Positions 35,979-44,738 of a stretch of DNA of 57,059 nucleotides are shown in pieces (the stretch's first letter is position 1; each line of letters starts with the position of its first letter). Where the stretch lies: positions 1-57,059 of the forward strand of contig CANFKE010000028.1 of NCBI GenBank assembly GCA_947447465.1, in the 5' to 3' direction. Position numbers and translations under genes: made by a program. The notes below the pieces were generated by a model, which saw nothing but the letters and a program-made list of their open reading frames with translations, did not search any database and was not told the origin of the DNA. Origin of the DNA: Chitinophagaceae bacterium (GTDB lineage: Bacteria > Bacteroidota > Bacteroidia > Chitinophagales > Chitinophagaceae).

Positions 35979-36422
35979 GTGGAATTTAACGACGAATATT
36001 TTATGCGCGAAGCACTGAAACAGGCACAACTGGCATTTCATGCCGGGGAGGTTCCTGTAGGTGCGGTGGTAGTATGGGATGGAAAAATAATAGCACGAGG
36101 CCATAATCAGGTCGAACAGCTGAATGACAGTACCGCACATGCCGAAATGATAGCACTGACAGCGGCATTCAACCAACTTGGGAGTAAATACTTACCTGAA
36201 GCCACCCTATACGTAACAGTAGAGCCTTGTCTCATGTGTTGCGGGGCAATGTACTGGAGCAAAGTAGCCCGAATAGTTTACGGAGCAGAAGATGTAAAAA
36301 ATGGCTATCACAGAACAACAGGCGATAACTGGCCGTTTCACCAAAAAGCTGAGCTCACAAAAGGAGTATTGGCCAATGAATGTGCTCAATTAATGAAAGC
36401 CTTCTTTGCAGCACTCAGATAA
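35979..36422 (+). CDS. tadA: tRNA-specific adenosine deaminase
   Basis: TadA deaminates adenosine-34 of tRNA-Arg to inosine. Zinc site motifs are present: HAE in STAHAEMIAL and PCLMC in VEPCLMCCGAMYW; the catalytic Glu is the one in HAE. I choose the GTG at 35979 (MEFNDEYFMREALKQA), which aligns with the E. coli N-terminus VEFSHEYWMRHALTLA. The open frame extends to a TTG at 35955, but that TTG overlaps a TATTTTG-like -7 box. The protein is then 147 residues, near the usual length. Confidence 0.9.
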   Translation: MEFNDEYFMREALKQAQLAFHAGEVPVGAVVVWDGKIIARGHNQVEQLNDSTAHAEMIALTAAFNQLGSKYLPEATLYVTVEPCLMCCGAMYWSKVARIVYGAEDVKNGYHRTTGDNWPFHQKAELTKGVLANECAQLMKAFFAALR

Positions 36423-36454
36423 TATCCTAAAAAACTGCAAACAAAATCAACTAC

Positions 36455-36847
36455 TTGAATCTTCATACTTTTCATACCACCCACGTAACATTCAACTCTT
36501 TGGAGGAGAATAAGCCAACCGAGGTATTGGCGGGAGATAAAAAAGCATGCATACTAAAACGAGGAGATAACATTTTTGCCTTTGCAGCGCTCTGCCCACA
36601 CTCAGGAGCACCTATGTGCGATGGATGGGTAGATCCGTTGGGAAGGGTAGTATGTCCATTGCATAAATACCGGTTTGATCCGGCAAATGGTCGTAACACA
36701 AGTGGAGAAGGATATAAAATGGTCACCTATCCTGTCGAAGTAAGAAATGAAGAGATCTTCATAGGGATGCTTCCTGCATCTCCCAAAGATGAAGATATTG
36801 TAAAGGATAACAGCCTTAGTTTCGATGATGATATAGAACGATGGTAA
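36455..36847 (+). CDS. Rieske-type [2Fe-2S] ferredoxin
   Basis: The 130-residue protein carries the Rieske motif pair CPHSG (about 48-52) and CPLHKYRFD (about 69-77), which supplies two Cys and two His ligands to one cluster. It resembles NirD-like and aromatic-oxygenase ferredoxins; no reductase or oxygenase gene is nearby, so the electron partner is unknown. The only start in frame after the upstream stop at 36428 is TTG at 36455, so a TTG start is likely real. A terminator follows. Confidence 0.82.
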   Translation: MNLHTFHTTHVTFNSLEENKPTEVLAGDKKACILKRGDNIFAFAALCPHSGAPMCDGWVDPLGRVVCPLHKYRFDPANGRNTSGEGYKMVTYPVEVRNEEIFIGMLPASPKDEDIVKDNSLSFDDDIERW

Positions 36848-36872
36848 CACAACTATTCATGGATAAAAAGAA

Positions 36873-36900
36873 ACAGCCTGCATCTCACGATGCAGGCTGT
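36873..36900. terminator. bidirectional terminator hairpin
   Basis: ACAGCCTGCAT (36873-36883) and ATGCAGGCTGT (36890-36900) form an 11-bp perfect stem with a 6-nt loop, flanked by AAA on the left and TTCT on the right, between the convergent Rieske and helicase genes. Confidence 0.85.
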
Positions 36901-36920
36901 TCTATATATTCGAATTTCAA

Positions 36921-38681
36921 TTAATCTCTGCTACGACTTCTGCCTTTGTTGCCACCATAGCTACCGCCACTTGCCGGTCTGCTACCATAAGAACGCTCAC
37001 CAGAGAATCTCGATCCGCCGCCGGCAGGACGACCGTATGGACGACCTTCACCGCCACCACTTCTGTCTCCACCACCTCTTGGCTGATCAGCTTCTTCAAG
37101 GCGTACTTTACGAGTCTTGTACTTTTTGTTAGACAAGTGCTCCTTGATGTATTCAGCAGCATCAGTTGGCACGTTAAAGAAACTGCTCATATCACGAACG
37201 GTGATACGATCGATCATATTAGCTTCAATATCAGTAGATTCTGTAATGAACTGCAACAAGCGCTGAGCATTCAGACCGTCCTTTTCACCCAAATTGATGA
37301 ATAAACGTGTAAATCGGCTGCCGGTATTACCTGCCGCACCACTCTTACGCTCAAAACCTGCATTCAGGTCTTCAGAATCAGAATAGGCATCGATCGTGTC
37401 TTTCAACTGCAACCAGATAAGCTTGCGAATAAGTTCATCCTTATCTACGTTAGCAAATTGCTCATGCATAGAATCGAAATAGATCTTAGCGAACTCATCC
37501 TTAGGCTCTGCATTGGCGATCTGCTCCATGTAGAAGAACAAACGCTTGCGTACCACCTCTGCACCATCAGGAATATCTGTTTTGTGGAACTTCTGCTTTA
37601 CTAATCTTTCTATCTGACGGATGTTACCGATCTGCTTAGGAGATACGATAGACATACAGATACCTGATTTACCGGCACGAGCGGTACGACCGCTACGGTG
37701 CGTATATACCTCAGGATCATCAGGTAATTCGTAATTGATAACGTGAGTGATATCGTTTACATCGATTCCTCTCGCAGCAACGTCAGTAGCAACTATAGCC
37801 TGCAACTGGCGGCTCTTAAAGCGCTCCATTACTTTGCTACGCATCTTTTGATCCATATCGCCATGTAAAGGACTAACATGGTAGCCCATTTTCATCAGCT
37901 TTTCAGATACTTCCTGACAATCTTGCTTGGTACGGGTAAATATGATACCATAGATACCGGGAGCGAAATCCAACAAACGACGAAGTGTTTCGAAACGGTT
38001 GTGATGATTGGCCACGAAATACTGGTGGTCGATATTTTCATTGGTAACATTTGCTGCTGCCACTGAAAATTCCTGCCACTCCTTCATGAAGCGCTTAGCT
38101 ATGCTACGCACATCATTGCTCATTGTTGCAGAGAACAACCAAGTACGCTTTTCAGCAGGAGTATTCTTTAATATAAGCTCAATATCTTCACGGAAACCCA
38201 TATTCAACATTTCATCGGCCTCATCAAGAACGACATATTGAAGATTTTCAAGAGATATTGCTTTGCGCTCTAATAGATCGATCAATCTACCCGGAGTTGC
38301 AACGATTACCTGTGGATTGGCACGTACATCGCGGATCTGGCCCATAATAGGCACACCACCATATACTGCAGCAATGCGCAAACCGCGCATTTGCCCGCCA
38401 TATTTTTGCATTTCTGTCTGAATCTGCATACACAATTCACGTGTAGGACTCAATACAAGGCACTGAACCGATTTTACAGATACATCTGTATGGTGCAACA
38501 AAGGAAGTCCGTAAGCAGCTGTTTTACCTGTTCCGGTTTGTGCAAGGCCGATGATGTCCTTCGGCTCCGATAAAAGATAAGGGATGACTTTCTGTTGAAT
38601 TGGTGTTGGCGTTTCAAACCCGAGGTCTGCTAATGCCTGTTTTAGTTCTTCTCGCATGGAGAAGGATGAAAAAGAATTCAT
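36921..38681 (-). CDS. DEAD-box ATP-dependent RNA helicase with DbpA-type RNA-binding domain
   Basis: The 586-residue helicase has the Q motif (FETPTPIQQ), Walker A (AQTGTGKTA), DEAD (VLDEADEMLNMG), SAT (LFSATMS) and motif VI (HRSGRTARAG). After the two RecA domains come a helical linker, a DbpA/CsdA RNA-binding domain (about 455-530) and a Gly/Arg/Ser-rich tail (about 545-586). This is the CsdA/DeaD layout, linked to ribosome assembly and cold RNA remodelling. The start at 38681 is supported by a -7 box at 38711-38718 about 30 nt upstream. Confidence 0.92.
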   Translation of the reverse strand: MNSFSSFSMREELKQALADLGFETPTPIQQKVIPYLLSEPKDIIGLAQTGTGKTAAYGLPLLHHTDVSVKSVQCLVLSPTRELCMQIQTEMQKYGGQMRGLRIAAVYGGVPIMGQIRDVRANPQVIVATPGRLIDLLERKAISLENLQYVVLDEADEMLNMGFREDIELILKNTPAEKRTWLFSATMSNDVRSIAKRFMKEWQEFSVAAANVTNENIDHQYFVANHHNRFETLRRLLDFAPGIYGIIFTRTKQDCQEVSEKLMKMGYHVSPLHGDMDQKMRSKVMERFKSRQLQAIVATDVAARGIDVNDITHVINYELPDDPEVYTHRSGRTARAGKSGICMSIVSPKQIGNIRQIERLVKQKFHKTDIPDGAEVVRKRLFFYMEQIANAEPKDEFAKIYFDSMHEQFANVDKDELIRKLIWLQLKDTIDAYSDSEDLNAGFERKSGAAGNTGSRFTRLFINLGEKDGLNAQRLLQFITESTDIEANMIDRITVRDMSSFFNVPTDAAEYIKEHLSNKKYKTRKVRLEEADQPRGGGDRSGGGEGRPYGRPAGGGSRFSGERSYGSRPASGGSYGGNKGRSRSRD

Positions 38682-38710
38682 TAATAAAGAACTTTAAATA
38701 TATGAAGTCG

Positions 38711-38718
38711 CAAAGTTA
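38711..38718 (-). promoter_or_regulatory. promoter of the DEAD-box helicase gene, -7 box
   Basis: Minus strand reads TAACTTTG, a perfect TAnnTTTG match, giving a predicted leader of about 25 nt before the ATG at 38681. No clear -33 TTTG is visible at the expected spacing. Confidence 0.55.
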
Positions 38719-38905
38719 CGCCTAATTATTGACAATATTTGCCCGAATACGGGTTATCGCACTATTTTAACTTATACATAAATAACCAGATTAATATTTT
38801 ACTACAGGAAATTATGGCATAAATATTGTAAGGAGTTGTCAAACAATTTCATTTTCCTGTATACTTTAATATCTTTACGTATAATTAAATAATTTATCAT
38901 AAAAG

Positions 38906-39529
38906 ATGAAACAACTTTTCTCCCTATTTATTGGCCTATCATTATTTGCAAATGCAAATGCACAACAAACTGACAAAAAAGAATCTAAAAAGGAATACCG
39001 CTCCAAACCACCTGTATGCTATATTGGTTTTAGTATGGGCATCAATAATCCATCTGGAGCGCTTGGCTTTGACGTGAATATCCCATTAACAAAAAATGTA
39101 ACACTTGATGGAGGTGCGGGAACAAGCACCTGGGGCAACAAATTATATGTTGGCGGAAAATACTATCTGCGAGCTCCGCAAAGAGGATTTGCCTTTGGCG
39201 GCGGACTGACATTCAATTCGGGCGCTGACAACTTTAAAAGCCGTCTAGAAACTGCATATGGCAATCGCCAGATGGTAACATTGAATCTGAAATCACAAAC
39301 AAATATATTCCTCGGGGCCTACCATTACTGGACGCTCGGTAGAAATCAAAATCGTTTCTATCTGGAATTGGGAAGATCAATTCCTTTGACCGGTGTTCAC
39401 TTTGAACAAATAAATGGCAACCCGATCACTGAAAATAGCCGCAAAGCGGTTAACATTCTGGCTCCTGGTGGTTTTATGGGCGGATTCGGATTTTCATTCG
39501 CACTCTACAACAAACACAATGGTATGTAG
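38906..39529 (+). CDS. putative outer membrane protein, unknown function
   Basis: The 207-residue product has a signal peptide (ending NANAQQ), a short Lys-rich linker and then beta-strand-rich sequence (VCYIGFSMGINNPS, KLYVGGKYYLRAP, RFYLELGRSIPL, MGGFGFSFALYN), consistent with a small 8-stranded barrel. I recognise no specific family. A TATCTTTA box at 38870-38877 is a possible promoter. The following DUF5683 gene starts 47 bp later but has its own -7 box. Confidence 0.62.
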   Translation: MKQLFSLFIGLSLFANANAQQTDKKESKKEYRSKPPVCYIGFSMGINNPSGALGFDVNIPLTKNVTLDGGAGTSTWGNKLYVGGKYYLRAPQRGFAFGGGLTFNSGADNFKSRLETAYGNRQMVTLNLKSQTNIFLGAYHYWTLGRNQNRFYLELGRSIPLTGVHFEQINGNPITENSRKAVNILAPGGFMGGFGFSFALYNKHNGM

Positions 39530-39546
39530 GTATTGCCAGTATAAGT

Positions 39547-39554
39547 TAACTTTG
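39547..39554 (+). promoter_or_regulatory. -7 box upstream of the DUF5683 gene
   Basis: TAACTTTG matches TAnnTTTG exactly and lies 22 nt before the TTG start at 39577. Confidence 0.5.
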
Positions 39555-39576
39555 CCCGCACTAATTTAATTACTTC

Positions 39577-40161
39577 TTGAAAACGCTAGTCAAATCGATA
39601 TTATTCAGCGGTCTGTTCTCTGTACTATTGCTATGCATATCATTTAATGCATTCTGCCAATTAGCAGAAAGAAGTGCTACAGACAGTAGTGCAGATAAAG
39701 AAATTGAAATCAAGAAGCCGGTTTTTCAACCCAATCCTAAGCGAGCAGGACTGTATTCCGCCATACTTCCCGGCTTGGGTCAATTTTACAACAGGCAATA
39801 TTGGAAGGTTCCCGTCATCTATGCAGGATTAGCTGTTGCAGGATATTATTTTGTAGATAATCTTAACAATTACCAGGCATACAGGAAAGCATATATAGGC
39901 AGAATAAACAATCCATATCCTACTGATAAATATGTAAATATATACACGCAGGACCAACTACAACAATTACAGAACGACTACAATAAATTCCTGAATCTTA
40001 CGGTACTTTTTACCGGTGTAGGCTATACCCTACAGGTGATAGAAGCCATAACAGGCGCGCATTTAAAGAACTTTGACATTTCCAGAGATATCTCACTTCA
40101 TGTACAGCCGGTTGCTTATCCAAAAGCTGTAGGAGTTGGCTTCGCAATGACATTCAGATGA
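39577..40161 (+). CDS. DUF5683 membrane protein
   Basis: The 194-residue protein has an N-terminal signal or TM segment (about 6-26) and the DUF5683 core: PKRAGLYSAILPGLGQFYN (about 52-70), then WKVPVIYAGLAVAGYYFVDN and a third hydrophobic segment near residues 138-155. DUF5683 is common in Bacteroidota and often found beside ParB or LytM-like genes; function is unknown. No ATG or GTG is available in frame near the signal sequence, so the TTG at 39577 is probably the true start. Confidence 0.75.
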   Translation: MKTLVKSILFSGLFSVLLLCISFNAFCQLAERSATDSSADKEIEIKKPVFQPNPKRAGLYSAILPGLGQFYNRQYWKVPVIYAGLAVAGYYFVDNLNNYQAYRKAYIGRINNPYPTDKYVNIYTQDQLQQLQNDYNKFLNLTVLFTGVGYTLQVIEAITGAHLKNFDISRDISLHVQPVAYPKAVGVGFAMTFR

Positions 40162-40364
40162 TAAATGATATTGTATATTTCTGCTTGTATTCAATATTAT
40201 TTATTCACATTATTAATGGCACTACTAGTTAATAAACTTTAACAAAAATAAAAATTAATTCCCCCAACGAAAGCTAATATTACTACGTCTTTAATGGCAA
40301 GAGGTTTAACTTTGAGAAATCTCTGAAACACTACTACTCTAACTATTTCTAAAAACACTAAATC

Positions 40365-40688
40365 ATGAACATCGGCTTAGCTATCAAATCCATCAGGAAA
40401 AAATTAGGCATTACTCAGTACGAACTGGCTGAAAAATGTGAAATATCTCAAACATCACTTTCACAAATTGAGACCGGAGTTAAGCGTCCAAGTCAAAGAA
40501 CTATCAACAAAGTATGCCAGGTATTGGACATTCCGGAATCTATCATATACATTGTAGCTATGCAGGAAGCAGATGTCCCTGCAAGCAAAAGAGGCATCTA
40601 TGATCTTGTGTATCCTTCAATAAAAAGTCTGGCATTGCAAATGGTCAGTGCAGAGCACATCAACCTGGTAGGCGAATCACAAAACTAA
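40365..40688 (+). CDS. XRE-family helix-turn-helix regulator
   Basis: The 107-residue protein has a classical HTH_3 domain at its N-terminus (about 5-60): SIRKKLGITQYELAEKCEIS, TSLSQIETGVKRPSQ, then VCQVLDIPESIIY. The C-terminal 40 residues have no recognisable ligand or oligomerisation domain. It is not adjacent to a toxin gene, so a general regulatory role is more likely than an antitoxin. It has a 200-bp AT-rich upstream region and its own terminator. Confidence 0.88.
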   Translation: MNIGLAIKSIRKKLGITQYELAEKCEISQTSLSQIETGVKRPSQRTINKVCQVLDIPESIIYIVAMQEADVPASKRGIYDLVYPSIKSLALQMVSAEHINLVGESQN

Positions 40689-40711
40689 TGTAATAAAGAT
40701 CTCTAAATGAG

Positions 40712-40740
40712 CGACCCAATGCTAGTCTGGCATTGGGTCG
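40712..40740 (+). terminator. terminator of the XRE regulator gene
   Basis: CGACCCAATGC (40712-40722) pairs with GCATTGGGTCG (40730-40740) around a 7-nt loop and is followed by TTTTC. Confidence 0.85.
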
Positions 40741-40798
40741 TTTTCATTAAGTCATATTCAAGGTCAATTCTTATCACTTGTAACTAGGCACTATCAAC

Positions 40799-40806
40799 TA
40801 TCTTTA
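40799..40806 (+). promoter_or_regulatory. prmC promoter, very close to the ATG
   Basis: TATCTTTA (-7 type) ends only 4 nt before the ATG at 40811, with TTG 18 nt upstream of the box. The predicted transcript would begin at or next to the start codon. Confidence 0.5.
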
Positions 40807-40810
40807 CACT

Positions 40811-41665
40811 ATGCATACCTACAGCCGGGCATTTTATGCACTGAAAGATCAATTAACACCTATATATGATGATCGGGAAGCCGTGGCTATTGCGCATGAA
40901 CTGTTGCACCACATTACCCGGATGGACAAAGTGCAACGACTAATGCATAAAGACGTGGAATTCACTGAGGAACAGGAAATTCAATTCACTAGAGCACAGA
41001 CAGATCTGCTGAATGGAAGACCTCTACAATATATAATAGGTTTTGCCTGGTTTATGAACAGGGAGTTTATAGTTAATGAGCATGTATTGATCCCTCGTCC
41101 TGAAACTGAGGAATTGGTTCAATGGATCATTGACGACAATACAGATCGAGTAATTTCCATCTTTGACATAGGCACCGGAAGCGGATGCATACCTGTATCA
41201 CTTAAACTTTCGTTACCTGACGCCTTGATCACAACATGCGATATAAGCGAAAAAGCATTAGAAACAGCTTCTGCAAACGCTCAAAAATTGGGGGCAGACA
41301 TTCACTTTATTGGAATGGATATATTAGACACAGAACAGCAAAATGATACAGGTGTATATAATGTGATCGTGTCTAATCCGCCCTACATCCCTGTTGCCGA
41401 GAAGGCCAACATGCATAGCAATGTAAAAGATCACGAACCTGAGATCGCATTATTCGTTCCAAATGATGATGCTTTACTATTTTACAGAGCGATTGCACAA
41501 TTCGGCAAAAGTCATCTGGCATCAAATGGTAGTATCTACTGCGAACTGGAGGCTGCTCATGCACAGGAAAGCAAAGCACTATTTGAATTGATGGGGTATA
41601 AAAATGTGACCATTCGTAAAGATATGCACGGCAACTGGCGTATGCTAAAAGCTCAGGCAATATAA
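40811..41665 (+). CDS. prmC: peptide chain release factor N5-glutamine methyltransferase
   Basis: PrmC methylates the Gln of the GGQ motif in release factors RF1 and RF2. The 284-residue protein has the helical N-terminal domain, IPRPETEELV (about 95-104), SAM motif I FDIGTGSGCIPVSL and the signature NPPYIP that binds the substrate Gln. Length and motifs are normal. It heads a probable operon: the next gene begins 13 bp after its stop. Confidence 0.95.
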   Translation: MHTYSRAFYALKDQLTPIYDDREAVAIAHELLHHITRMDKVQRLMHKDVEFTEEQEIQFTRAQTDLLNGRPLQYIIGFAWFMNREFIVNEHVLIPRPETEELVQWIIDDNTDRVISIFDIGTGSGCIPVSLKLSLPDALITTCDISEKALETASANAQKLGADIHFIGMDILDTEQQNDTGVYNVIVSNPPYIPVAEKANMHSNVKDHEPEIALFVPNDDALLFYRAIAQFGKSHLASNGSIYCELEAAHAQESKALFELMGYKNVTIRKDMHGNWRMLKAQAI

Positions 41666-41678
41666 AAACGATCTAATA

Positions 41679-43016
41679 ATGAACTTCAGGTATAACAAGA
41701 AGGACAGAACATTTATCAGCATAATAGTGTTGATACATGTATTGTTTTTCCTGATGGCATTGTATTATACCCGTATTTACATGGGAGACTCTTTTGAGTA
41801 TATCTATGAGGCAATGAACATAAAGAATATGTTCTTTTTCTACAGTGGTAACCCGGCAATGCCTATTCAGCCTGAATACATGACACAACGACAACCGCTG
41901 TATCCGTTATTCCTGATGGGTGTATATCTTTTTTCTGTCAATAACTGGATAGTGCTGGCAATACAAAATTTGATATCAATTGGTAACATCATCTATGCCC
42001 GAAAATTATTCCTTCATATAGGCTACAACCGTAAGTATGATTGGCTGATGTTGCTGCTGATCATAGCATACCCTTCACAATTCATAAATGCCAACACTAT
42101 TATCCCAGACATCCTCCTTCAATCTTGTACACTACTTTATTTTGGCCATTTTGTAGCATTGCTCAAAACAAGACAACTTAGTCATGGTTGGTACATGTGT
42201 TTATGGTTAATCGCCGGTTTGTTTATCAAACCCGTGTTATATCCGTTTGTAGCTATCCATTTTATCGCTCTGTTCATTTTATTCCTCAGCAGGCGCATTA
42301 AAATGCAACGGCCCTTGCTCATTATGACGCTTCCGGTGTGTGCTGTACTGTGTTACAATTATAGTAATGAACTACGTACGGGTAAATCACACTTCTCCAG
42401 TAATCAATCATTCAATGCCATTTATTATTTCAATGCCTATTATACGGCGACAAAAGGTGCCGATAGTGCGGCGGCATTTCTGGCGAAGGAGCGTGCAGAT
42501 ATCAATGCCATTCCCGAATATAAAGACCGATATGACTATGCTAATCATAGAGGCATAACATTGCTGAAAGAACATTTTGTATCATATATACTCTTTCATC
42601 TGAAGAATGCAGGACGCATATTCATAGATCCTGGCAAAGCAGAAATGGATCTTTTTACCGGACATCTTACATACGGAACTTTGTATGCCCGGCAAAACAC
42701 CAGCTTTGCCGTTACTATGAAACAAAAAGGAATATCAGGACTGAGAGATTACATGGGTAGCAATCCGTCAATGATATATGTGATACCGATCCTCCTGTTC
42801 AATATCATCAGATTACTGGGAATGGTCTTCTTCTTTTTTGACAAGAAGATCCATACTCATATCAGGCTATCAGTACTATTGCTCTTGTTGTATTTTGCCA
42901 TAATTGCCGGCCCTATTGCTAATCCCCGATATTTCTTACCCGTATCATTGATCGCTATAGGTTGCGCTACTATAGGCATATCTTCACAACTAAATAAAAG
43001 ACTGCAGATAAAATAG
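41679..43016 (+). CDS. GT-C type membrane glycosyltransferase-like protein
   Basis: The 445-residue protein has about 10 TM segments. The first loop carries MGDSFEYIYEA (acidic residues expected for GT-C catalysis), then RQPLYPLFLMG and LFIKPVLYPF, typical of GT39/GT83-like enzymes. It is coupled to prmC upstream (13 bp) and its stop TAG directly abuts the ATG of the next, similar membrane gene. Substrate unknown; an envelope glycan role is inferred. Confidence 0.68.
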   Translation: MNFRYNKKDRTFISIIVLIHVLFFLMALYYTRIYMGDSFEYIYEAMNIKNMFFFYSGNPAMPIQPEYMTQRQPLYPLFLMGVYLFSVNNWIVLAIQNLISIGNIIYARKLFLHIGYNRKYDWLMLLLIIAYPSQFINANTIIPDILLQSCTLLYFGHFVALLKTRQLSHGWYMCLWLIAGLFIKPVLYPFVAIHFIALFILFLSRRIKMQRPLLIMTLPVCAVLCYNYSNELRTGKSHFSSNQSFNAIYYFNAYYTATKGADSAAAFLAKERADINAIPEYKDRYDYANHRGITLLKEHFVSYILFHLKNAGRIFIDPGKAEMDLFTGHLTYGTLYARQNTSFAVTMKQKGISGLRDYMGSNPSMIYVIPILLFNIIRLLGMVFFFFDKKIHTHIRLSVLLLLLYFAIIAGPIANPRYFLPVSLIAIGCATIGISSQLNKRLQIK

Positions 43017-44597
43017 ATGAACACCATCAGCAGATACGTACCATTCTTTGCTTCAGTTATACTGATGTGGCTCGTTCTGTATTTTATATATCCGTCGTTA
43101 CAATATTATGTTGATCCTGATGGTACAGCTTACCTGACAATAGCACGCAGATATGCCGAAGGCATTTATGTTCAGGCTATCAATGGCTACTGGAGCCCTT
43201 GGAGTTGTTGGCTTACCGCTCTTTTGATAAAATCAGGGCTACAACCGATTCCGGCATCTGTTGTGATCAATGCGATCGGGGCGACAGGTTTTTTATACAT
43301 CACTCAGTCTTTACTCTTGCGATTCAATACCGACCGAAGGTTACAATGGTGGTTATGTTCGGCGATGGTAATATTTCTGTGTTATGCTGTATTTGCACAA
43401 TCATTCGATGATCTGTGGGAATGTTTCTTTTTACTATCGGCACTAAGGATCATTCTGGCAAGAAAATTTACGGATAGCCCTGATTTATGGGTGGCTTTGG
43501 GCGTTATGGGAGCACTCGCCTACTTTGCAAAAGCATACTCATTTCCCTTCTTCATACTGAATATCATTTGTTGTGTTTACATACTCAGCGACACTAAGCA
43601 ACAATGGATCAAGATATGCATTACTTCTATTTTAGCAATGTTAGTAATAAGCTTACCATGGATATATGCCCTACATTACAAATACGGGATCTGGACAACA
43701 TCTACCGCCGGATCACTGAATATGTCTTGGTATCTGGTGGGACATCCTTATTGGTCAGACAATATCCAACACCTACTGCCTCCTGCATACCCTGACAGCC
43801 CGTATTATTGGGAGGACCCTTACGCCTCTAATGGTGCAACACCCCATTTCTGGAATTCATGGCATTTATTCGGACTTCAGTTTATCAGAATAGGTCTCAA
43901 TCTATTTAAACTCCTGATAAGCACGCTGCAATTATCTGTCTTTTTTACAATTACCGCAATAGTGGCAATAGGAGCTGTTCGCCGGCCCAAACTTTGGAGG
44001 TCATACCCTATAGGCATTCGTATTATTACACTGTCTTTCTTGTTGTTCCCTCTCGGCTATTTACTTATTAACTTTGAATCAAGGTATTTATGGTATATGT
44101 TGCCACTCAGTTTTGTAATGGCGGGCTATATTATAAAACACAACGAGGAGCGTTTGGCCAATAGATTTCGGCTAAATACCTTATACGGAATATTTGCGGT
44201 CACATTAGTGATCTATCCGCTTATGCAGATGGTCAGAATGTATAATTCCGGAAGTGAGCGCGATTTTGAACTGGCAACAACGCTTAACCATGCAGGAGTT
44301 ATCGGGTCATTTACAACTAATGCACGAACATCGGCCGATATGCAACGAATTGCACGAATTGCCTACTTCTCGGGTAATGCATGCTATACTATTCCCTATC
44401 CCGACAAAGTGTCACCTGAAGAACTTTTAAAAGAAATAAGACGTTATCGCATAAAATATTATCTGCAAATATTAAGACGCCATGAAGACGAAAACCCGCC
44501 ATTGATGGATGAAAAAGGAAAATTATTCAAAGAGATCCGATCTAAGCGAATTACCGGATACAGAATATTTGAAATAAATGATACAACATCTGAATAG
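43017..44597 (+). CDS. GT-C type membrane glycosyltransferase-like protein
   Basis: The 526-residue protein has about 10-12 TM segments with VDPDGTAYLTIARRYAEG in the first loop and a Trp/Tyr/Pro-rich periplasmic region (about 235-285). The fold pattern is GT-C, as in ArnT or protein mannosyltransferases. The ATG follows the preceding stop without a gap, so the two membrane proteins are translated from one mRNA. The last 120 residues are soluble and contain NHAGVIGSFTTNARTSADMQ. Confidence 0.68.
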   Translation: MNTISRYVPFFASVILMWLVLYFIYPSLQYYVDPDGTAYLTIARRYAEGIYVQAINGYWSPWSCWLTALLIKSGLQPIPASVVINAIGATGFLYITQSLLLRFNTDRRLQWWLCSAMVIFLCYAVFAQSFDDLWECFFLLSALRIILARKFTDSPDLWVALGVMGALAYFAKAYSFPFFILNIICCVYILSDTKQQWIKICITSILAMLVISLPWIYALHYKYGIWTTSTAGSLNMSWYLVGHPYWSDNIQHLLPPAYPDSPYYWEDPYASNGATPHFWNSWHLFGLQFIRIGLNLFKLLISTLQLSVFFTITAIVAIGAVRRPKLWRSYPIGIRIITLSFLLFPLGYLLINFESRYLWYMLPLSFVMAGYIIKHNEERLANRFRLNTLYGIFAVTLVIYPLMQMVRMYNSGSERDFELATTLNHAGVIGSFTTNARTSADMQRIARIAYFSGNACYTIPYPDKVSPEELLKEIRRYRIKYYLQILRRHEDENPPLMDEKGKLFKEIRSKRITGYRIFEINDTTSE

Positions 44598-44706
44598 TAC
44601 ATGCTACATGAAATAACAAGGTAAGTATGCATATATTAAGACAATACAGCAAGCATTACGCCTTATTACTTTTAATATTTCACTTTTAACTTTTAACTTT
44701 TTAAAA

Positions 44707-44714
44707 TACCTTTG
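44707..44714 (+). promoter_or_regulatory. promoter of the class I aldolase gene, -7 box
   Basis: TACCTTTG, a perfect TAnnTTTG match, lies 24 nt before the ATG at 44739. The TTG inside this box is in frame with the gene and mimics an upstream start codon. Confidence 0.6.
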
Positions 44715-44738
44715 CAGTCGAATTCAAAAAACCATCTT

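Noticed and set aside
40365..40688. Antitoxin of a toxin-antitoxin pair
   Set aside because: The XRE protein stands alone with its own terminator; the next gene is prmC, not a toxin.
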